Under the pieces are notes generated by a model that worked only from the letters and a program-made list of their open reading frames with translations, was not told the origin of the DNA and did no database searches. A stretch of 64,000 nucleotides of DNA from Halorubrum xinjiangense (lineage in GTDB: Archaea; Halobacteriota; Halobacteria; Halobacteriales; Haloferacaceae). Shown here in pieces: positions 7,190 to 15,908 of the stretch. A program made the translations under genes and the position numbers. How positions within the stretch are numbered: the first letter of the stretch is position 1; every line of letters begins with the position of its first letter. The DNA lies in the NCBI RefSeq assembly GCF_900102375.1, contig NZ_FNBO01000001.1, positions 248,001-312,000 on the forward strand, written 5' to 3'.

Positions 7190-8671
7190 ATGACCCCCGA
7201 ACGCACCCTCCGGGAGGCGCACCCGACCGAGTGCGCGGTCGGAATCGAGTACTACGTCAGCGACGCCGACGGCATCGGCGGGCGGCTTCGCGAGTCGCCG
7301 GAGGACTTCCGCGTCCGCGAGCTGGAGGCGTTCGACGCGGAGCCGCTCGACGCCGACCCTGGGAGCTACCCCGAACTGGTCGTCCGGGCGACGCTCCGCG
7401 ACTGGGACACGAACGACTTCGCGCGTCGGCTCTCGGACGCGCTCGGAATCAGCCGCGAGCGCGTCTCGTGGGCCGGGACGAAAGACAAGCGCGCCGTCAC
7501 CACGCAGCTGTTCACGGTCCGGGGCGTCGACGCCGACGAGCTCCCCGAGATCCGGGGCGCCGACATCGAGGCGCTCGGTCGGGCGGGGCGGAGCCTCTCG
7601 TTCGGCGACCTCGCCGGCAACGCCTTCGAGATCCGAGTCGCCGACGCGGTCGACGACGCCCCCGAGCGCGTCACCGACGCGGTCCGGGACCTGCGGGCGT
7701 TCGCGGGCGACGCAGGAGGCCCAGACGACGCCGCTGAGGGCGACAAACTCCCGATCAAGGCGACCGTCGGCGTCCCGAACTACTTCGGCCAGCAGCGGTT
7801 CGGCAGCCGGCGGCCGGTGACGCACCTCGTGGGGCTGGCGATCGCCCGGAACGACCCCCGCGAAGCGGTCCGGCTGTACGCGGGCAACCCGGCCGAGACG
7901 GAGCCGGACGACACCCGAGCCGCGCGCGACCGAGTGAACGAGGCGTTCGGCGTTAGCGGGGGCGAGTCCGCCGACGCCGACAACGATCCCGCCGCCGACG
8001 GCACGGGTGACGGCGACTGGGCCGCCTGCCTCGACGCGATCCCCGGGAAACTCCGGTTCGAGCGCTCGATGGTCCACCGGCTCGCCGACCGCGACGTCGA
8101 CCCCGGCGCGCCGCCCGACGACGAGGACTGGTGGCACGCGCTGGAGGCGGTGCCCTCGAACCTCCAGCGGCTGTTCGTCAACGCCGCCCAGTCGTCCCTC
8201 TTCAACCGGGTCGTGAGCGAGCGGCTGCGCCGCAGGCTCCCCTTCGACCGGCCCGTCGCCGGCGACGTGGTCTGCTTCGCCGACGGCGACGCGCCCGGGG
8301 AGCTGTACGCGCCCGACACCGATCGGCTCCAACGGGTCGACGCCGACCGGGTCGACGTGGTCTCGCGGCACTGCGAGCGCGGGCGGGCGTTCATCACCGC
8401 GCCGCTCGTCGGCACCGAGACGGCGCTCGGCGACGGCGAACCAGGCGAGATAGAGCGCGAGGTCCTCGCCGACGCCGGGATCGAACCGGGCGACTTCGAC
8501 CTTCCGGGCGAGTTCGACTCCAAGGGGACTCGGCGGGCGGTCCTCCTGCGCACGGACCTCGACGTGTCGTTCGCGGGCGGCGACCCGCGCTTCGCGTTCG
8601 CGCTCCCGAGCGGCTCGTACGCGACCGTGCTGCTCCGCGAGTTCACGAAGCGCGGCCCGCTTGACCTCTGA
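7190..8671 (+). CDS. truD: tRNA pseudouridine(13) synthase TruD
   Basis: A 493-residue pseudouridine synthase that isomerises U13 in tRNA. The catalytic Asp is in the motif [12 protein letters not shown] (around residue 97). The family-typical [18 protein letters not shown] block lies near residue 195, and an inserted TRUD domain with an acidic linker (residues ~255-280) follows. Length fits archaeal TruD. It directly abuts pth2. Confidence 0.95.
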   Translation: MTPERTLREAHPTECAVGIEYYVSDADGIGGRLRESPEDFRVRELEAFDAEPLDADPGSYPELVVRATLRDWDTNDFARRLSDALGISRERVSWAGTKDKRAVTTQLFTVRGVDADELPEIRGADIEALGRAGRSLSFGDLAGNAFEIRVADAVDDAPERVTDAVRDLRAFAGDAGGPDDAAEGDKLPIKATVGVPNYFGQQRFGSRRPVTHLVGLAIARNDPREAVRLYAGNPAETEPDDTRAARDRVNEAFGVSGGESADADNDPAADGTGDGDWAACLDAIPGKLRFERSMVHRLADRDVDPGAPPDDEDWWHALEAVPSNLQRLFVNAAQSSLFNRVVSERLRRRLPFDRPVAGDVVCFADGDAPGELYAPDTDRLQRVDADRVDVVSRHCERGRAFITAPLVGTETALGDGEPGEIEREVLADAGIEPGDFDLPGEFDSKGTRRAVLLRTDLDVSFAGGDPRFAFALPSGSYATVLLREFTKRGPLDL

Positions 8672-8775
8672 TCGATCCGTATTCATGAATTGCTGAGTGG
8701 TTTCAGCGGTCGAAAACACCACGATACTGCGTCACGTTCCGAGTCGTTTTTGTGCGACAGCCCGCAATCGAGGGC

Positions 8776-9330
8776 ATGACCCGGATCGTCGTCATCGACC
8801 TCCACGGCCAGTTCACCCACCTCGAGCGGCGGGCGCTCCGCGACCTCGGCGTCGACACCGAGATCGTCTCCGCGGAGACGCCCGCCGACGAGGTCGACGC
8901 GGACGGGGTCGTCCTCTCGGGCGGCCCGGACATGGACCGCGTCGGCAACGCGCCCGACTACCTCGACCGCGACGTGCCCGTCCTCGGGATCTGCCTCGGA
9001 ATGCAGCTGATCGCCGCGGAGCTCGACGGCGCGGTCGGCGCGGGCGACTACGGCGGCTACGCCGACGTCGACGTCGAGATCGTCGACGACGAGGACCCGC
9101 TCGTCGGCTCGCTCGCGCCGGAGACGCGCGTCTGGGCCTCGCACGCCGACGAGGTGACCGACCTGCCCGAGGGGTTCGGCCGCACCGCCACCTCCGACGT
9201 CTGCGGGATCGAGGCGATGTCGAACCCGGACGCGGACCTGTACGGCGTCCAATGGCACCCCGAGGTCGCCCACACGGAGCGCGGCGAGGAGGTCTTCGAG
9301 AACTTCGTCGCGATCTGCGAGTCGGCGTAG
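8776..9330 (+). CDS. guaAA: GMP synthase glutamine amidotransferase subunit (subunit A)
   Basis: A 184-residue class I glutamine amidotransferase, the stand-alone archaeal GuaAa that feeds ammonia to the GMP synthase ATPase subunit. The nucleophile is Cys73 in GICLGMQ, and the His-Glu pair is in QWHPEVAH (around residue 162). Small size and the archaeal two-subunit arrangement support the call. The partner GuaB-type ATPase subunit is not in the window. The ATG at 8776 starts the first beta strand; an in-frame ATG eight codons upstream is less likely. Confidence 0.9.
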   Translation: MTRIVVIDLHGQFTHLERRALRDLGVDTEIVSAETPADEVDADGVVLSGGPDMDRVGNAPDYLDRDVPVLGICLGMQLIAAELDGAVGAGDYGGYADVDVEIVDDEDPLVGSLAPETRVWASHADEVTDLPEGFGRTATSDVCGIEAMSNPDADLYGVQWHPEVAHTERGEEVFENFVAICESA

Positions 9331-9378
9331 GAACGTCGGGAGGGGCGGAAGACGAGCGCGTCAGGAAGGCCGCGGAGG

Positions 9379-9804
9379 CTACTCGCCGACGTGTGCCGTC
9401 AACACCGGGAGCTCGCTGTGTCGCACCACCCGCTCGGCGACCGACCCCGCCGTGACGAACCGGCCGATTCCGGTGCGGCCGTGGGTCCCCATCACGATCA
9501 GGTCGACGCCGTAGTCGGTCGCGGCGTCAAGGATCTCCTCGTGCGGGCGGCCGCGGCGGAGGTGGAGTTCGGCCTCGACGCCCTGCGCCGCGGCCGCCTC
9601 GGCGACCGCGTCGAGTGCGCGCTCGCCCCGCTCCTCCTCGCGTTCGACGACCAGGTCCCACTCGTCGGCGCCGGCGACGCCCTCGTCGACGACGAACAGC
9701 GCATGAACCCGGGCGCCCGTGAGCGCGGCGAGGCCGCAGGCCTGCTCGACCGCGGCGTCGCTCCCGGCGCTCCCGTCGGTCGGACACAGGATCGCGTCGT
9801 ACAT
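9379..9804 (-). CDS. Universal stress protein (UspA domain)
   Basis: A 141-residue single Usp domain. The first strand is AILCPTDGS. The C-terminal nucleotide-binding motif VMGTHGRTGIGRFVTAGSVAERVVRHS has the G-x2-G-x9-G-(S/T) pattern of ATP-binding Usp proteins. It is the second gene of a leftward pair with the zinc-finger gene at 9827-10024, 22 nt apart. Its specific stress role cannot be read from sequence. Confidence 0.92.
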   Translation of the reverse strand: MYDAILCPTDGSAGSDAAVEQACGLAALTGARVHALFVVDEGVAGADEWDLVVEREEERGERALDAVAEAAAAQGVEAELHLRRGRPHEEILDAATDYGVDLIVMGTHGRTGIGRFVTAGSVAERVVRHSELPVLTAHVGE

Positions 9805-9826
9805 CGGGACGGTCTCGCGCCCCGCC

Positions 9827-10024
9827 TCAGAGTCGGTACCGCCGGACCGCTGTGTCGCCACAGCCGGGGCACTCGTGGCGGTACTCGACGGTCGCGCCCG
9901 TCGTCGCGGCCGCCCACTCGCTCTCCTCGTCGACGAACCCACATTCCTCGCAGGCGTGCGGCCGGCCGTCGAAGCGCGCCCGGAGCCGGTCGAACGCCGT
10001 GGTACCGCCGTTACGAGATGACAT
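9827..10024 (-). CDS. Small zinc-ribbon protein (65 aa)
   Basis: Two Cys pairs (CEEC, residues ~25-28, and CPGC, ~53-56) form a single zinc ribbon that fills most of the protein. It resembles small HVO_0649-type haloarchaeal zinc-finger proteins by memory; function is unknown. It lies upstream of the UspA gene on the same strand. An AT-rich stretch (10030-10065) just upstream holds the probable promoter. Confidence 0.8.
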   Translation of the reverse strand: MSSRNGGTTAFDRLRARFDGRPHACEECGFVDEESEWAAATTGATVEYRHECPGCGDTAVRRYRL

Positions 10025-10092
10025 GTGCTAACGGTACACAAGTACATTATTAATAATTTACTACGAGGCGTGGCCGCTCGCGTCCGACATCG

Positions 10093-10165
10093 TCATTTGA
10101 AAAAACGGATGTGCCGCCCGCCTGACGAACCGGCGGGCGTGCCACCCGGCAGGCGGGCGCGCCGC
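10093..10165 (-). terminator. GC hairpins and oligo-T terminator after the DUF3194 gene
   Basis: Read on the minus strand, GC-rich inverted repeats built on GCCCGCC/GGCGGGC directly follow the DUF3194 stop codon and are followed by CCGTTTTTTC (plus-strand 10094-10103). This looks like the end of the five-gene ribosomal/RNA polymerase operon and separates it from the zinc-ribbon gene. Confidence 0.6.
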
Positions 10166-10480
10166 CTACTCCGCGAACAGCTCGTCGACGGCCTCGCCCG
10201 CGGTCTCGACCGCCTCCTGCGCGACCGCCTCGCGGTCGGGCTCGGCGTCGTCGGGCGCGTTGAGGTAGACGTCGACGTCGAGGACGCCCTCCTCGAACGT
10301 GACGGTGACGTCGAGGTCCGTGACCGTCGACTGGTCGTAGTGTTTGAACACGATCCCCTCGGCCGCCTCGGCGGCGGTGCGAACGACCTCCTCGTCGCTC
10401 GGGTCCGCGTCGGCAGCGGCGGCGCCGGCAGCGTCGTCGGCTGCGTCGGCCTCGGAACCGTCGGCTCCGTCGTCGGTCAC
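10166..10480 (-). CDS. DUF3194 family protein
   Basis: A 104-residue acidic haloarchaeal protein. Residues ~1-25 are a low-complexity Ala/Asp stretch, followed by the conserved EEVVRTAAEAAEGIVF and a beta-rich segment DLDVTVTFEEGVLDVDVYL. It begins with GTG (10478-10480), 4 nt after the prefoldin beta stop codon; no ATG is available. DUF3194 genes commonly follow prefoldin beta in haloarchaea. Function is unknown, and the association with prefoldin is by context. Confidence 0.8.
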   Translation of the reverse strand: MTDDGADGSEADAADDAAGAAAADADPSDEEVVRTAAEAAEGIVFKHYDQSTVTDLDVTVTFEEGVLDVDVYLNAPDDAEPDREAVAQEAVETAGEAVDELFAE

Positions 10481-10484
10481 GGCC

Positions 10485-10883
10485 TTACGCGCCGCCGGCG
10501 CCCGGGCCGCCCGGTCCCATCGGGCCGCCGCCGCCCGCGCCGCCCTGGAGCATCTGCTGGAGCTCGCTCTGGAGGTCGTCGAACTGCTCTTCGACGCGCT
10601 CCTCCTGCTTTTCGAGCTGCTCGACGCGGACCTCGAGCGAGTCGACCTTGTTCTCGAGATCGTCGTAGGCGGACTCGTAGTCCGTCTCGACGAGGACCTC
10701 GCCGATCTCGCGGTACATCCCCGCGTCCTCGTCGACGTCTTCGAGGGCGTCGAGGGCGGTCTTGGACTCGTTGAGCGCGGACTGCGCCTGCTCCTTCTGC
10801 TCGGCGACCTGCTGTGCGGTCTCCTGAAGCTCCTGCAGTTCCTCGATCTTCTCCTGTGCCTCGGGCGGCATGTTCCCTTGCAT
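10485..10883 (-). CDS. pfdB: Prefoldin subunit beta
   Basis: A 132-residue chaperone subunit of the jellyfish-like prefoldin hexamer that hands unfolded proteins to the thermosome. There are two long coiled-coil helices (residues ~8-50 and ~70-118) around a beta-hairpin region with [16 protein letters not shown]. The C-terminus ends in a Gly/Pro/Met-rich tail, unlike the short tails of methanogen PfdB. It is the fourth gene of the operon L37Ae-rpoP-pcc1-pfdB-DUF3194. Confidence 0.93.
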   Translation of the reverse strand: MQGNMPPEAQEKIEELQELQETAQQVAEQKEQAQSALNESKTALDALEDVDEDAGMYREIGEVLVETDYESAYDDLENKVDSLEVRVEQLEKQEERVEEQFDDLQSELQQMLQGGAGGGGPMGPGGPGAGGA

Positions 10884-10991
10884 GGTCGGACCGAGGCGAC
10901 CCGGACAGAAAAACCCCCGACTTCTCCGACGAGACCCGATTCGGAGCGTAGCGCCCCGAAACGTCGCGTTATCGATGTTTCCGCGAGAGGC

Positions 10992-11249
10992 TCAATCGTG
11001 CTTCGGACCGACGCGCTCGGCGACCGCGACCAGCCGCGACCAGCTGTTGACGCCGGCGCGGAGCGCCACGAGGTCGTCGGCGAGCACGCGGACGCGGACC
11101 GCGTCGCCCTCGCGGTCGACGCTCGCGGTCGAACGGGCGTCGTCGATCTCGCCGACCTCGGGGCCGAGCGCGTCGGCCACGACACGGGCGCGCCGCTCGG
11201 TGGGGTAACTGAAAGAGAGGACCGTTTCGTGTGCGCGCGTCGCCGTCAC
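10992..11249 (-). CDS. pcc1: KEOPS complex subunit Pcc1
   Basis: An 85-residue protein, the dimerising subunit of KEOPS, which makes the t6A modification on tRNA. The compact alpha/beta fold shows FSYPTERRARVVADALGPE and the C-terminal helix LRAGVNSWSRLVAVAERV typical of Pcc1. It starts with GTG (11247-11249), 22 nt after the rpoP stop. Its place between rpoP and pfdB is the standard archaeal context. Confidence 0.9.
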   Translation of the reverse strand: MTATRAHETVLSFSYPTERRARVVADALGPEVGEIDDARSTASVDREGDAVRVRVLADDLVALRAGVNSWSRLVAVAERVGPKHD

Positions 11250-11271
11250 GGTCCGAAATGGAGGGAGTCGC

Positions 11272-11406
11272 TTACTCGACGTTGACTTCCTTGATACCGC
11301 CGCCGCGCTCCTTCAGGAGGACGCGGTGGCCGCAGTACGGGCAGCGCACGCCGCCGTACTCGTCGAGGGTGACGTCGCGCTTACAGCGGGAGCACTTGTA
11401 GCTCAT
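11272..11406 (-). CDS. rpoP: DNA-directed RNA polymerase subunit P (Rpo12)
   Basis: A 44-residue zinc-ribbon subunit of archaeal RNA polymerase. The zinc site is C-x2-C (CSRC, residues 5-8) and C-x2-C (CPYC, residues 22-25), followed by [11 protein letters not shown]. It is read on the minus strand from ATG at 11404-11406 to TAA at 11272-11274. It lies 4 nt downstream of the L37Ae gene. Confidence 0.96.
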   Translation of the reverse strand: MSYKCSRCKRDVTLDEYGGVRCPYCGHRVLLKERGGGIKEVNVE

Positions 11407-11410
11407 CGTC

Positions 11411-11677
11411 CTATTCCTCGTCGGCGAGCGCGGCGCGGATGGAGCGGCGGACGGTGCGACCGCCGGGCGTCTCGGGGCGGTACGCGCCGCCCGTGAACGT
11501 CTCGCCGGTCTCCTCGTTGACCCAGATGCCGGTGCCCTTGCGCGTGACGTCGTCGCCGTCGACGGTCGCGTTGCGCATCTCCGCTTCGATGTCTTGGACC
11601 CGCTTGCGGGAGACCCGGCCGTAGCGGGCGCCGAATCGGCCCGCGCTGCCGGTGCTTCGAGCCTTGTCCTCAGCCAT
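11411..11677 (-). CDS. rpl37ae: 50S ribosomal protein L37Ae (L43e), without zinc-ribbon cysteines
   Basis: An 88-residue large-subunit ribosomal protein. The ends are typical of L37Ae: [18 protein letters not shown] at the N-terminus and [22 protein letters not shown] at the C-terminus. The central part, where L37Ae proteins normally carry C-x2-C and C-x2-C zinc ligands, reads [28 protein letters not shown] and has no cysteine. A T-tract promoter element (plus-strand A's near 11705-11710) lies 29 nt upstream of the ATG at 11677. It is the first gene of the operon. Confidence 0.93.
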   Translation of the reverse strand: MAEDKARSTGSAGRFGARYGRVSRKRVQDIEAEMRNATVDGDDVTRKGTGIWVNEETGETFTGGAYRPETPGGRTVRRSIRAALADEE

Positions 11678-11765
11678 AGTAGCCACTTCTACCGCCAGCG
11701 TAGGTAAAAAGGCTGCGAGTTGCGGCGGTCGGAAAGTCACACGCGACGATAGAAGACAACCGGAC

Positions 11766-12130
11766 GCGGCGGTGGCGCGTGCCGGTGAGCGGCCGACAGG
11801 CCGCGAACCGCACGCGCGAGGTCGCCGGCGCTACGCGCCGGCTGCCAGAGGGACCTTCGGTCCCTCGCTGGAGTCGGTGGTCCGGAGCGAAGCGGAGGAC
11901 CATCGACGAGGCTGGGGAGGTGTGAGGCGCGGTTGCTGTGCGGGGTGGGACTCAAAGGGGCAGTCGCGAGGTGGCCGCAGGCGACGTAAGCACTGGAAGG
12001 AGCGAGCACCGCGAGCGACTGAAGCGCGCAGCGAGCGTGCGGCCACCTCGCGACTGGGGCTTTGGAGGTGTTCGTGTCGGTAGCGTGCGTGCATCACCGA
12101 GCGACTGGGGCTTTGGCGGTGTTCGCCGCC
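11766..12130 (+). repeat. Structured repeat element A (candidate ncRNA family, copy 1 of 4)
   Basis: This fills the gap between L37Ae and thi4. In order, it has the block GGTGGCGCGTGCC (from 11771), an internal hairpin GCGGCC/GGCCGC, the closing block CACGCGCGAGG, two further hairpins around 11830-11905, GACGAGGCTGGGGAGGTGTG (11906-11925) and GGGACTCAAAGGGGCAG (11947-11963). An 18-bp perfect stem follows (11961-11978 with 12039-12056), then CTGGGGCTTTGG. The 3' block ACTGGGGCTTTGG is repeated about 50 nt later (12103-12116), giving a double tail. No good ORF and no strong TATA box upstream of this copy. Function is unknown. Confidence 0.85.
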
Positions 12131-12147
12131 ATACTGCCGATGAGTGG

Positions 12148-12155
12148 TATAAATA
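12148..12155 (+). promoter_or_regulatory. TATA box upstream of thi4
   Basis: TATAAATA in an AT-rich dip just past the 3' end of repeat element A and 62 nt upstream of the thi4 ATG, predicting a leader of about 30-35 nt. Confidence 0.6.
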
Positions 12156-12209
12156 CGACACAGTCTCCACCGTAACAGCTAAAACAACCAAGTAATACTA
12201 CCAAGTTGT

Positions 12210-13145
12210 ATGGACGGATTCACCGGCTTCGCGGACGTGAGCGAGACCGACGTAACGAAAGCGATCGGCAACGAGTGGACCGACGGGTTCCTCGATTACA
12301 CGGATTCGGAAGTGATCATCCTCGGCGGCGGTCCCTCCGGGCTGATGGCCGCGAAAGAACTGGCCGAGCGCGGCGTGAAGGTGATGATCGTCGAGAAGAA
12401 CAACTACCTCGGCGGCGGCTTCTGGCTCGGCGGGTTCCTGATGAACACCGTGACGGTCCGGGACCCGGCCCAGGAGATCCTCGACGACCTCGACGTCGAC
12501 TACGACCCGGTCGAGGACGTCGACGGCCTCTACACCGCGGCCGGCCCGGAGGCCTGCTCCGGACTTATAAAGGCGGCCTGCGACGCCGGCGCACGCGTCC
12601 AGAACATGACCGAGTTCACCGACCTCGTCGTCCGCGACGACCACGAGGTCGGGGGGATCGTGATGAACTGGACGCCGGTCCACGCGCTCCCGCGCGAGAT
12701 CACCTGCGTGGACCCGATCGCGGTCGAGTCCGACCTCGTCATCGACGCCACCGGCCACGACGCCGTCGCGATCAGCAAGCTCGACGAGCGCGGCGTCCTC
12801 TCGGCGCCCGGCATCGAGCACGCGAAGGAGCACAACACCGGGATGGACCAGACGGGCGACGACCAGTACGGCGCCCCCGGCCACGACTCGCCCGGCCACG
12901 ACTCGATGTGGGTCGGCGAGAGCGAGGACGCCGTCGTCGAGCACACCGGCGTCGTCCACGACGGCCTGATCGCCTCCGGCATGGCGGTCGCGACCGCCCA
13001 CGGCCTCCCGCGCATGGGGCCGACGTTCGGCGCGATGTTGGTGTCGGGGAAGCGCGCCGCGCAGACCGCGCTGGACGAACTCGGCGTCGACGCCCCCGAG
13101 GTGTCGCTGTCGACCGGGAGCGCGCCCGCCCCCGCCGACGACTAA
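12210..13145 (+). CDS. thi4: Thiamine thiazole synthase Thi4
   Basis: A 311-residue Thi4-family enzyme that builds the ADP-thiazole precursor of thiamine from NAD and glycine. The FAD/NAD-binding motif [17 protein letters not shown] lies near residues 39-55, with [14 protein letters not shown] behind it. Where yeast Thi4 has the sulfur-donating Cys before a Gly-Phe segment, this protein has DATGHDA (His183), as in sulfide-using archaeal Thi4. A separate Cys166 lies in REITCVDP; a cysteine in this region was reported as important in a haloarchaeal Thi4 (from memory). The sulfur source is therefore open. The gene is flanked by repeat elements A and B in inverted orientation. Confidence 0.9.
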   Translation: MDGFTGFADVSETDVTKAIGNEWTDGFLDYTDSEVIILGGGPSGLMAAKELAERGVKVMIVEKNNYLGGGFWLGGFLMNTVTVRDPAQEILDDLDVDYDPVEDVDGLYTAAGPEACSGLIKAACDAGARVQNMTEFTDLVVRDDHEVGGIVMNWTPVHALPREITCVDPIAVESDLVIDATGHDAVAISKLDERGVLSAPGIEHAKEHNTGMDQTGDDQYGAPGHDSPGHDSMWVGESEDAVVEHTGVVHDGLIASGMAVATAHGLPRMGPTFGAMLVSGKRAAQTALDELGVDAPEVSLSTGSAPAPADD

Positions 13146-13264
13146 TAAATAGATAAGCGGACCACCGGGACCGCAGTCGCTCGGGTATACATCACCGCTG
13201 ACGCACTGATAACGGAGCCCTCCGACGCCTCAGTCGTTCATTTATAAATGACAAACTGTAGATC

Positions 13265-13540
13265 GCCGGCGAACACCGCCAAAGCCCCAGCCGGGAGGAC
13301 TCGATGGGCTCGCTGCGGTCCTCGTCGCTCACTGCGTTCGCTCCTGCGGTCCTTGCGTCGCCCGTCTTCGTCCTCCCGGCTGCCCTTTTGAGTCCCACCC
13401 GACCGCGACCGCACCGCAGCCTCACACCTCCCCAGCCTCGCGGTTCGCTCCGGGCTCCCTTCGGTCGCCCGTCGCTCACCGCGTCCCTCGCGCGTGCTGG
13501 CTCGCGGCCTGCCGGCCGCTCGCAGGCACGCGCCACCGCG
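13265..13540 (-). repeat. Structured repeat element B (candidate ncRNA family, copy 2 of 4)
   Basis: Read on the minus strand from 13540, it has CGGTGGCGCGTGCCTGCGAG, a hairpin GCGGCC/GGCCGC, AGCACGCGCGAGGGA, GCGAGGCTGGGGAGGTGTG, GTGGGACTCAAAAGGGCAG and a 13-bp perfect stem (13370-13382 with 13288-13300). The 3' end is CTGGGGCTTTGGCGGTGTTCG. A TATA-like box (minus strand GGTTATAAAT, 13546-13555) lies just upstream of its 5' end, and ATTTATAAAT (13240-13249) lies beyond its 3' end. It occupies the gap between thi4 and pyk. No credible coding frame. Confidence 0.85.
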
Positions 13541-13666
13541 TGTTGATTTATAACCAGTCGCCGGGCTTCAGTGCCTAAACCCGCGTCAGGAGCGTTCTTC
13601 ACGAACGTTTACTCGGAAGCGACGCAACCGGGTGCCTTTTTCCGCCGCTACGCCGAACCCCGCGGT

Positions 13667-15424
13667 ATGCGAAACGCCAAGATCGTCTGTACGATCGGTC
13701 CCGCCTCGGACGACCGGGACACGATCCGCGGCCTCGCCGACGCGGGGATGTCCGTCGTCCGGCTCAACGCCAGCCACGGAACGACCGACCACCGGGAGAC
13801 GGTGATCGAGCGTGCCCGCGCCGTCGACGACGAGATCGACGACCCCCTCGCGGTGATGGTCGACCTGAAGGGCCCGGAGGTCCGCACCGCCGAGATCGAC
13901 GAGCCGATCGAACTCGCGACGGGCTCCGAGGTAACCTTCCTCGAGGGCGACGAGGCGACCCCCGACCGCATCGGCCTCACCCACTCGATCGGGGCCGCCG
14001 GGCCGGACGACACGATCCTCCTCGACGACGGCCGGATCGAGTGCCGCGTCGAGCGCGTCGACGGCGGGACCGTCGCAGCGACGGTCGTCTCCGGCGGGAA
14101 ACTCGGCTCCCGGAAGGGCGTGAACCTCCCAGGGGTCGCCATCGACGTCGACCTCATCACCCCGGAGGACGAGGCCGAACTCGACCTCGCGGCCCGAACG
14201 GACGCCGACTTCGTCGCCGCCTCCTTCGTCCGCGACGCCGACGACGTCTACCAGATCGCCGACGAACTGGAGGACCGCGGCGGCGACGACATCCCGATCA
14301 TCGCCAAGATCGAGCGCGCCGGCGCCGTCGAGAACCTCGAGGCGATCGTCGACGCCGCCGACGGCGTGATGGTCGCCCGCGGCGACCTCGGCGTCGAGTG
14401 CCCGCTGGAGGACGTGCCGGTGATCCAGAAGCGGATCATCCGGACCTGCGTCAACGAGGGCGTCCCCGTCATCACCGCGACGGAGATGCTCGACTCGATG
14501 GTCTCCTCGCGGCGCCCGACCCGCGCGGAGGCCTCGGACGTGGCCAACGCCGTCCTCGACGGCACCGACGCCGTCATGCTCTCGGGCGAGACCGCGGTCG
14601 GCGAGGACCCCGTCAACGTCGTTGAGACGATGGACCGGATCGTCCGGCAGGTCGAGGCGAGCGACGAGTACGCGGAGACGCGCGAGCAGCGCGTCCCGAC
14701 AGCGGAGGAGGGGTCGCGCACCGAGGCGCTGGCGCGCTCGGCGCGCTACCTCGCGCGCGACATCGGCGCCTCGACCGTCGTCGCGGTCTCGGAGTCCGGC
14801 TTCACCGCGCGCAAGACCGCCATGTTCCGGCCGGGCGTCCCCGTCGTCGCCACGACGCCGGACGACCGCGTCCGCCGCCAGCTCGCGCTCTCGTGGGGGG
14901 TCCGCCCCGTCCTGACGGAGTATGCCCACGACATGGAGACGATCCTCGACAACGCGGTCGACGCCGCGCTCGACCGCGGCGGCGCCAGGTCCGGCGACAC
15001 CCTCGTGGTCCTCTCCGGCATGCTCACCGAGCTCGAGGGGACGAACACGACGAACACGCTGAAGGTCCACGTCGCCGCCGAGACGCTCGTGACCGGCAAG
15101 GCGGTCGTCGCCGGCCGCGTCGCCGCCCCCGTCCACCGGACCACGGACGGCGACCTCGACGCGCTGCCGGACGGCGCAGTCGTCGCGCTCGGCCCGGACT
15201 TCGACGGCGAGTTCTCGGGCGATCTCGACCGGATCGCCGGCGTTGTCGACGCCCGCGAGGGGATGACCGGCTACCCCGCCGTCGTCGCCCGCGAGCTCGG
15301 CGTCCCGATGGTCTCCGGCGCCGGCCTGCCCGAGTCCGTCGCGGACGGGACCACGGTGACCGTCGACGGCGAGCGCGGCGTCGTCTACGACGGCGACGTC
15401 CTCCGGGCGGCCCGCGAGCGGTAG
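13667..15424 (+). CDS. pyk: Pyruvate kinase with C-terminal PEP-utiliser mobile domain
   Basis: A 585-residue glycolytic enzyme converting PEP and ADP to pyruvate and ATP. The N-terminus MRNAKIVCTIGPAS and the block VVRLNASHGTTDHRETVIERAR are typical. IAKIERAGAVENL carries the catalytic Lys and the metal-binding Glu region, followed by VMVARGDLGVECPLE and VITATEMLDSM. Residues ~480-585 form an extra swivelling domain like that of PEP-utilising enzymes, with motif PAVVARELGVPMVSGAG; this is found in Bacillus-type kinases. The ATG at 13667 was chosen because a CTTTTTC element is centred 28 nt upstream; 32 in-frame upstream codons look non-coding. Confidence 0.95.
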   Translation: MRNAKIVCTIGPASDDRDTIRGLADAGMSVVRLNASHGTTDHRETVIERARAVDDEIDDPLAVMVDLKGPEVRTAEIDEPIELATGSEVTFLEGDEATPDRIGLTHSIGAAGPDDTILLDDGRIECRVERVDGGTVAATVVSGGKLGSRKGVNLPGVAIDVDLITPEDEAELDLAARTDADFVAASFVRDADDVYQIADELEDRGGDDIPIIAKIERAGAVENLEAIVDAADGVMVARGDLGVECPLEDVPVIQKRIIRTCVNEGVPVITATEMLDSMVSSRRPTRAEASDVANAVLDGTDAVMLSGETAVGEDPVNVVETMDRIVRQVEASDEYAETREQRVPTAEEGSRTEALARSARYLARDIGASTVVAVSESGFTARKTAMFRPGVPVVATTPDDRVRRQLALSWGVRPVLTEYAHDMETILDNAVDAALDRGGARSGDTLVVLSGMLTELEGTNTTNTLKVHVAAETLVTGKAVVAGRVAAPVHRTTDGDLDALPDGAVVALGPDFDGEFSGDLDRIAGVVDAREGMTGYPAVVARELGVPMVSGAGLPESVADGTTVTVDGERGVVYDGDVLRAARER

Positions 15425-15511
15425 GGCGCTCCGCACCCGACCCGACCGCTGTACCCGGCGCTCCGCGTCGCGCCCGCCAGCCATTTATTACGGAGCCGCG
15501 TACATCCGCAC

Positions 15512-15799
15512 ATGAGCGACGAATCCGGCGACGACGCCCGCGAGGGGGACTCGCCCGACTCCGCGGAGTCGGCGGAGTTCGGCGACCGGAGCCGGGCCAA
15601 CGACGCCGGCGACGAGGTGGCGGACGACGAGCGCGAGTGGCGCTTCTCCGTCGACGACGTCGGGCCGGACGGGGTCACCGAGGACACCGCCACGCCGGCC
15701 GACGAGCCGATCGAGCCGGGCGACATCACCCTCGAACACGCCGCCTTCGTCGTCCTCGGGGTCGCGCTCACCGTCGGCGTCCTGCTGGTCGGGTTCTGA
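15512..15799 (+). CDS. Small acidic protein with one C-terminal membrane helix
   Basis: A 95-residue protein. Residues 1-70 are strongly acidic and probably disordered (rich in Asp, Glu, Ser). Residues ~73-94 (HAAFVVLGVALTVGVLLVGF) form one membrane helix at the very C-terminus. It resembles small haloarchaeal DUF7312-type proteins, from memory. Function is unknown. It is followed 109 nt later by the NfeD gene. Confidence 0.75.
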   Translation: MSDESGDDAREGDSPDSAESAEFGDRSRANDAGDEVADDEREWRFSVDDVGPDGVTEDTATPADEPIEPGDITLEHAAFVVLGVALTVGVLLVGF

Positions 15800-15908
15800 A
15801 CGCGACCGCCGGCGATCGGGCGCGAACCGCGCGGCGACGGCCGGCGACCCGAACGGCGCCGCGGCCGCGCCCACCACCACTTATCAGGCCGCGGCCGTAG
15901 GACCGAAC

